A stretch of DNA of 64,000 nucleotides from assembly GCF_037975245.1 (NCBI RefSeq), contig NC_092562.1, positions 6,302,001 through 6,366,000 of the forward strand, in the 5' to 3' direction. Origin of the DNA: Apostichopus japonicus. Its lineage: Eukaryota; Echinodermata; Holothuroidea; Aspidochirotida; Stichopodidae. This document shows positions 58,080-64,000 of this stretch, piece after piece. Position 1 is the stretch's first letter; the number at the start of each line of letters is the position of its first letter. The notes beneath the pieces are model-generated. The model did not search any database. It was given only the letters and a program-made list of their open reading frames with translations, and was not told the origin of the DNA. The position numbers and the translations under genes were made by a program.

Positions 58080-60160
58080 TATCAATAATGCAAAGAATCT
58101 CTTAGCAGTTTAATTTCTTTGTGCTTTTTGTTATTGACAAGTATATACATTTCAATACTCAAGAAAAATGAAAGCTTATGCTTGAAAATATCATAACTTG
58201 GAACGCTTTTGTTAATTCTGCAAAGGTAAATATAATATTTGGCATAAAAAATTGTCAGGCTATACCATTTCATTTGTTCTCTTAATCATAACCTCATTAC
58301 CAAAACACACGTGTTCGTACTCAACTACAACTTTTGAATTAAAGATTTCAAGATATATTTTATTCCAAATATCTCCAAATGCGCTACAGCGCCAGATTAG
58401 TAAAGGTGGTCTAAAGTTTCAGTAGACTCGCCACAAAAAGTGCAACTTGGTCGTCAATTATGTTAATTTTACTAAGAAAACTATTTGTAGCAATGATACG
58501 ATGGATAAACTTGTACTGAAAGCTTCTTAATTAAGTATCTCTAATCTTGCTACAAGAAACAATTGCGCTAACATTACCTGCTGACTACATGGTTGCTTTG
58601 GCAGCTGCAATTAATATCTGGATGGTACCCACGTACGTGGGATAGAATGTATAATCCCATTCAGCTTTGTAAAGGGTAAGCCTGGACAATTAAATTTGGC
58701 AATAAAAGCAGTATAAGACAAAGGCCTGCCAGACATGTCATACAAATTCCGGACATAGAGCACATTTGAATTAAAACCCTTCCTGTACCAAACTACTTCA
58801 TTATTAATCTTAATAAACTGTTGTTCCAGATAATCTGATCACCGTAATTCGCCAACGGGGTTTCATAAGTGAGATCGCGCCAGGCACAACAGCAGTTGCG
58901 AATAAACTCGTGTTTAACCTTCTTAGAAATATCATTTCCCTTGAAATTACAGCTAAAAAGAAAATCCTTACCAACGTGTTTCAAAAAGAAGTCGAAAAGG
59001 ACTTTCCAATGGCCAAAATTATGATCTGTGTATCTTTTAATCCAAGTGATTTTCATACTTTTCATAAAATCGTGCACGTTGATCATATTTAAGCCGCTTT
59101 CTTCCTGTGGCTGCATTAACATTTTCCGTTTTATATCTTACCGCCATTTCCTTTCCAAATAAAGTCAGACAGTACACTGTTTAATTCCTTTAGAAAAGAA
59201 TCTGGTGGGTTAGGCAGAACAGAGAAGAGGAAAACAAGTTGTGACAAAGAAAGCAAAACTTTTTATAAGAACAATTTTGCCATAGGGATTCAGATCACGG
59301 GGAGACCACATATTCAGGATATGTTTCAAACGTGACAGTTTTGGTAAATAATTTAAGGGGAAAAGGTCACTTCTATTACTTGTAAGTTTTATACCAAGAA
59401 CCTTAATAGGACCATCTATAAAGGGAATAATATAAGCACTCTGACCATGAACATTCTGATTATGAGCACCGATAGGAAGAATGTTTGACTTTCCGAAGTT
59501 GACCTTCGGACCAGAAGCTTGTTTTAAGTTCGATTAGGATCTCAACAACTCTCTCTAAAACACAACCGTCACTGTTCAGAAAAATAGTTGTATCATCTGC
59601 ATACATGGACAATTTAAAAGAATAATTCAGGTCAAAATTTCTTTTATATGTTAAAGAGCAACATAATCTATGCATTCTGGTGAAATTTGCATTGAATTCC
59701 TATTGACAGTTGAAATTATCTGATACTCTACCAAAAGTGAACTTGAAGCAAACAGGTGTGATGTCATAGTTGCACACTGACAAATATATTTTTTTCTTTT
59801 TCTTTTTTCAGTCTATTGATTTGACCTTGGTTTGTATAGGGTTATTAGTTTGTCTAAAGGGGATGTGAAATTTATAAAATACCAATACCCATGGTACTTT
59901 CACATTATGAATGCATCCAATTGTGAAGTATTAATTATACGTAACTTTTAAAGGAAAACAAAACATTATGTATCAGGGTACAACTAAGCCCATCATTAAT
60001 ATTAGAAAACCACGTGATAAGATACTTCTTTTGATTCCTCTCCCTAAATACATCAACTAAATGAAAACCTTGTATACCATTCCATCCAAACGACCATATG
60101 AGTCTATGTTTAACTGACAACGTGTTGTTGTTATTTCTTTTCCCTAAAACTTTCATCAAA
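58080..60160 (-). mobile_element. L1/Tx1-type LINE remnant
   Basis: Reading right to left on the minus strand: an endonuclease-like piece (GFHLVDVFRERNQKKYLITW at about 60090-60000), a reverse-transcriptase piece with YADDTTIFLNSDG (about 59600), a region reading GLNMINVHDFMKSMKITWIK (about 59080), and a C-terminal CTFCGESTETLDHLY (about 58420). The order and spacing fit one collapsed element of about 2 kb with large deletions and many frameshifts. Opposite in strand to the LINE at 53936-57540. Confidence 0.7.
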
Positions 60161-61380
60161 AGACATTTTGATTATAAGAAAGTTAATGACAGATATTAGT
60201 ATATGAATTAAAAAAATTAAACTTACCTTTTTGTAGGTTTCTTCTTAACTTTATTAGTTGCAAAGATCAGCCAATCCTGATCTTATTAAATGTGTCACTG
60301 GAAAGAAATGCAAGTCTGATCTTAACGATAGACAAAGTAATTTAGTGTAGTGATTTTTACTTCTTACAACTAAATCAGAGTGGCCAAACCATATGTGTAA
60401 CAACAGTGTAAGAAACTCTAAAGTTCCTCACTCCTATGTTCAATGTAAGGTATGGTAGACATATGTCTAAACAATAGCAAAATAGAACATAGCAAAAAAA
60501 TAAGTAATATATAGCAAGTCAATCTGACTAGGCCTAATATTTCACCCATGTTTGGGAAAGAACGAAAGTCATTGTTGTTTCAGATCAGCTCAAAATTACA
60601 ACAACAACAAAAAATTACAAAATGTGGTTCCTACCTCCTACGAAAACTATCCACCAGTTTGTGATGTGATGTTTCTCCTAAATTATTTAGTAAATTGTTA
60701 TTAAATAAGCAATATAAGCAAAATATTTTCTCTGTCAGATGTTAAATACGACTTGTGCGAAGCTCTTGATAGCAAAAAGATAAAAATTGAAGAGCACCTG
60801 TCCTGGCATGGATCGCATGTTAAGGGGCTACGTTGTCTGAAATAGCGCATTTTACCTCTTACAATCATTCGCAGATAATAAATAAATACAAATGCAGCGT
60901 GCCGCAAGGTTCCATCATAGGACCATTCTGAACTGCCAAATTAAAATGAATGACAAATGTTTGCAAACTCTGATACTAACAATGTACATTCAAACAAACC
61001 CCCTGTGCTACAATATCGAGCAAATTGACAAGTGGCTATGTTTAAAAACTGCTTTGCCCACAATGAAAAGTCCTTCATTCACCAAATTGTCCACATGCTA
61101 CACAGAATTACACAGTCACAGTAATACACAAGACAGTAACTCCCATATCCCACTTTTCCGTAGTAGCTTTCATCAAGAAAGACTCTTATATTGCTGTACA
61201 AAATCTTCCGTATCTGGATGGAAGTAAGCAATGGCTAGGGATGGAGGCTCAGAAACTTGCCCAATATCTTGTCAGAGTTTCTCTCATTTTGAGCATGACT
61301 GAAGCAGAACATCCACCATTTCATTCAAAACAGTTTTACATAGTCAGAAAGAAGAATGCAATGCTGCATAAGTTATACAC
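60161..61380. other. Intergenic stretch without supported gene
   Basis: AT-rich. An open plus-strand frame of 111 codons (60892-61227) shows no recognisable motif, no splice sites that would extend it and no codon pattern I can defend, so I leave it uncalled. Confidence 0.5.
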
Positions 61381-61382
61381 TC

Positions 61383-61450
61383 TTAAAACACCTGGGTCAT
61401 ATTCATGACCCAAACGCAGGGTCGATGGTCTTATAACCCAATTTGGGTTG
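61383..61450. repeat. Short palindrome, possible MITE end
   Basis: CCTGGGTCATATTCATGACCCA is nearly self-complementary, and TTATAACCCAATTTGGGTTGTA follows as a second inverted pair. The preceding CACTCTTAAAA may be a TIR. No partner end was found. Confidence 0.35.
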
Positions 61451-61799
61451 TACCATACACTAAGCTGACCTAATGCTAAGTCCGAAATTGACTTTCAACA
61501 ATGAGTCAAAATAATATTGCACTATGATTGGTCAACATTATAGGAATATGAGTGCATCATTTCAGATCAGCCAATTAACGAACACACATTGACCGTCTGA
61601 TAATATTGGCCCTGCGCGCGCGCCATAGACAACTTGGCTGTAGGACAAGTTTGCTGACAGAGCGAACATGATCAGAAGCACAGATGGATTCGTTTGTGAA
61701 AGATAAATTAGAAGAATGGGGCTTGATGGAATGGGCTTATTCATTCCAAGGTATGGTATCATGTGCAAATTTCTTTTTTATATGTAATTAAATTTCAAG

Positions 61800-63080
61800 A
61801 AGTGCTGACGTAGCATACGAAGACATAACGTAAGGCTAAGTCGGTGACTGAATTCGTAGTCGTACTAGCCTACGGCCTAACGTTAAGCCATAACATAGGC
61901 TAGGCCTAACGTAGGCATGGCCTGTAAACATTACACTATCTGGTTAGGCTAAGTAGTTTCTTTAAAATATTGAGATTATGTATATATGTACGAAACCTCT
62001 ACTAGGCTTTAGTATCCGGTATACAAATCCACAATCCTGATATGAATATTAGGCCCCTAATGGTTGAAATTGTAAAATATGGAGCTAATTTACAGAAAGT
62101 TCTGTCCAAGTTGTTAAACGGACCCGTTTAGCCTAGTCGCTGCCAGTTAGCCTACGTACAAAAAATGCAAAGTTTTCGATAGGACTAAGAAGTAAGATGT
62201 CAATATATCCTATAGGGCCTAGGCCTATTACTACCGTTAGGATCGCCCGTGGATAGACCCATGGACTTGCACGGAGACCAAACATTATTCCATATTCTTA
62301 CATTTGCCGAACTGTATATTTAAAATAAATATGACGATGCACAAAGTTCTGCATAAGTAAGCATTGTTGACGATGCATAATTAAGCATTGTTGTGCCAAG
62401 TTTGCTGAGTAAATATGATTAGGCCCCTAGGCTAGGCCTATTTGCGATCATGAGGATGACGGCTAGATTTGGACAGGCTAATGGGGTGTTTTTTTTTTGT
62501 ACACATAGGGGCAGCTACTGTAGTGTGAAGCATTTAGCCTAACGTTAGGCCTAGGCCCTACTGCGTATAGTGTTATAGGTCTAACGTTAGATATGGAACA
62601 AGCACCTGTGAACAAGAGTTTTTACCAGAATTTTAGGGTTAGGCCTAAATAACAAAAATAGCTTAGGCCTAGTCCTAGTTAAATAGCTAATGTTACATCT
62701 GATTAAGCAGTAAGTGTACTAACATACTGTAGTCTATCTGACTTCCGAACGAAAGGCAAAGAAGACCAAAAAAGAGGCAGAACTTGGAATAAATTTACAA
62801 CAATTTCATTTGAAAATTTCTTGGCAATGAAAATTTTGAATTATCATACAAAATAACATTTAGGCCTAGCCTAGAATGTTATAGGCCTATGCTAGGTCTA
62901 TTTGGTCAAGATGTGAAAAAACAGCCTGTTTTGCATATATTATGGTTAAAAATAAGTAGCCCTAGCAGATCTTATTTGTTCATATTGCTTTTTGAGCACG
63001 TTGTTATACGGTAATATTGGAACGTATTGTTAGGTAGCCTAGGTGTATATGCAGTATTCGGGCACCTTATGATACCCTAC
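61800..63080. repeat. TAGGCCTA / AACGTTA-rich region
   Basis: Short palindromic words (TAGGCCTA, CCTAGG, TAACGTTA) recur many times without a fixed period. Similar but smaller patches lie at 26500-26600, 46310-46760 and 53150. Looks like diffuse simple-sequence composition rather than a tandem array. Confidence 0.5.
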
Positions 63081-64000
63081 GATAAATACTTGTATATAAA
63101 TTCTACAAATTAAGTATGTACAGTTAAGCAGGGGCGGGGGGGGGGGTGTTGTAACAAGTACTGTAAGTAGCACGGGGTGCCTGTAACTGTGCACTTTTCA
63201 GCTAAATTGCTTCAACATTCATTGAAAATATTCAGATTATGATGCCAGCACCAGACAAACCTCAATCTATATAGGGCCTGGCATAATCGTCAGGGTTCGA
63301 AATATGTGGTAGTTCAGTAGGCTGTAGCAGAGTGTAGCCCTAGACAACCAAATATACGTTGGACTACCACAACTGTCAGAACACTTAGTAGCAGTAGTCC
63401 GATGGGCTACCAAAATTTCCCAATTTGAAAGCTTTTATCTGTGATAAGTTGTTTTCACCCACACTAACAATGTGTAAATCTTTTCCATAGCAATACTGTA
63501 TATTGTATATACCTTTTATCATCATTGTGTAAAAAATTATACAGGAAAAAATCTTCACAGTCCAAGTCTGGGCACAAAAAAATGCTTTCTGTGCAGATTT
63601 GTCACATATTTCATCCTTTTTCAGATTAATCTTGACTTTGAAGTCATCAAGCCAAAGTGTGGGGACAAATTGTTCCTGTTATGGACACCTGCACTCGCTA
63701 GGAACCTACTGCATTATGCTGACAAGCAAAATGGTTGGTCTTGACACCTGGGGATTGATCAAGACAGCAGTCAACTATCAGGTAACTAAGGTGCAATAAC
63801 TTAACCCAGGTAAAATGCATGTGAACTGTTTTCATGTGACACTGCCAGTGATGTGTCACTGGGCCCCGGCTGAGCTTCAACTCAGTCAGGGGAAATAATG
63901 AAAATGGTGTGTATTTGGAGGAGGGGGTCAGTCAGGGGATTAAGGTGGCCAGTCAGATAACAGAATAGTGTCAAGTATTATGCTTGATTGCCATGTGTCA
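63081..64000. other. Right-edge sequence with one possible exon
   Basis: A stretch from 63625 (after CATCCTTTTTCAG) to 63780 (before GTAACTAAG) has good splice-like borders on the plus strand. One frame reads INLDFEVIKPKCGDKLFLLW but stops inside; another is open throughout. I cannot identify a product. Otherwise unique sequence, with a G-run near 63131. Confidence 0.25.

Noticed and set aside
60892-61227. Plus-strand 111-codon open frame
   Set aside because: No recognised motif, no supporting splice sites and no homologous copy in the window.
63125-63150. CAGGGGCGGGGG as a hAT-type terminus
   Set aside because: No opposite end or target-site duplication found within the window.
63625-63780. 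Exon-like segment with acceptor and donor at the right edge
   Set aside because: Frames disagree and no product can be recognised; listed only as a low-confidence note.

Overview
This is animal nuclear DNA: AT-rich, with exons of about 80 to 285 bp bounded by GT/AG sites, no operons, and many eukaryotic transposons (Penelope-like, CR1/L2-type and L1/Tx1-type LINEs, hAT-like TIR elements, foldback MITEs). The transposon mix, the TAGGCCTA/AACGTTA-rich stretches and the extracellular domain repertoire suggest a marine invertebrate deuterostome, perhaps an echinoderm such as a sea cucumber. That placement is inference.

The core of the window is a tandem pair of paralogous minus-strand genes. Gene A runs from 24750 down past the left edge of the window. 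Gene B runs from 51279 down to about 31625. Both encode the same type I surface protein: signal peptide; one EGF-like domain; a very long Ser/Thr-rich mucin-like region; a two-exon Ly6/uPAR-type three-finger domain; a Ser/Thr/Pro stalk; a second Ly6/uPAR domain; a fibronectin-III-like domain; a transmembrane helix; and a short basic cytoplasmic stretch. In gene B this can splice in frame to a terminal exon reading ETVYSDIETNGKPEP, which holds an ITIM-like TxYxxI motif. Every extracellular exon is symmetrical (phase 1-1), so exons can be gained, lost or skipped without shifting the frame.

The mucin-like region is the striking part. It is a satellite-like array of roughly 235-240 bp units, each carrying one 81-bp, 27-codon exon with its own splice sites plus about 155 bp of intron. 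I count 64 full-length exons in gene A (6184-21485) and 25 in gene B (38661-49504). Gene A shows nested higher-order repeats (714, about 955, 1675, 2159 and 2169 bp) expected from unequal crossing-over. Some units have lost the splice donor, carry a nonsense codon, or are internally deleted. Each gene also has an extra exon before the FN3 exon that ends in a hydrophobic tail and a stop. In gene A it looks like a GPI-anchor signal, so one locus may make GPI-anchored and transmembrane forms.

Layout: 1-26450, duplicon A (gene A; hAT-like insertions at 22358-24191; LINE fragment and TA tracts at 25013-25467). 26450-27850, spacer with a possible Myb/SANT-like exon. 27856-30420, Penelope-like element split by a 1.48-kb hAT-like insertion. 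30420-32715, end of gene B. 32718-52880, duplicon B (gene B), whose array is interrupted by a 3.5-kb TIR element carrying a candidate two-exon gene. 53200-60160, decayed and nested LINEs on both strands. 60160-64000, no gene I can support.

The most interesting candidate system is therefore a rapidly diversifying pair of mucin/Ly6/FN3 receptors whose ectodomain length is set by a splice-competent exon satellite. A role in recognition or immunity is speculative. All splice sites were called by eye; no transcript evidence or database search was available.
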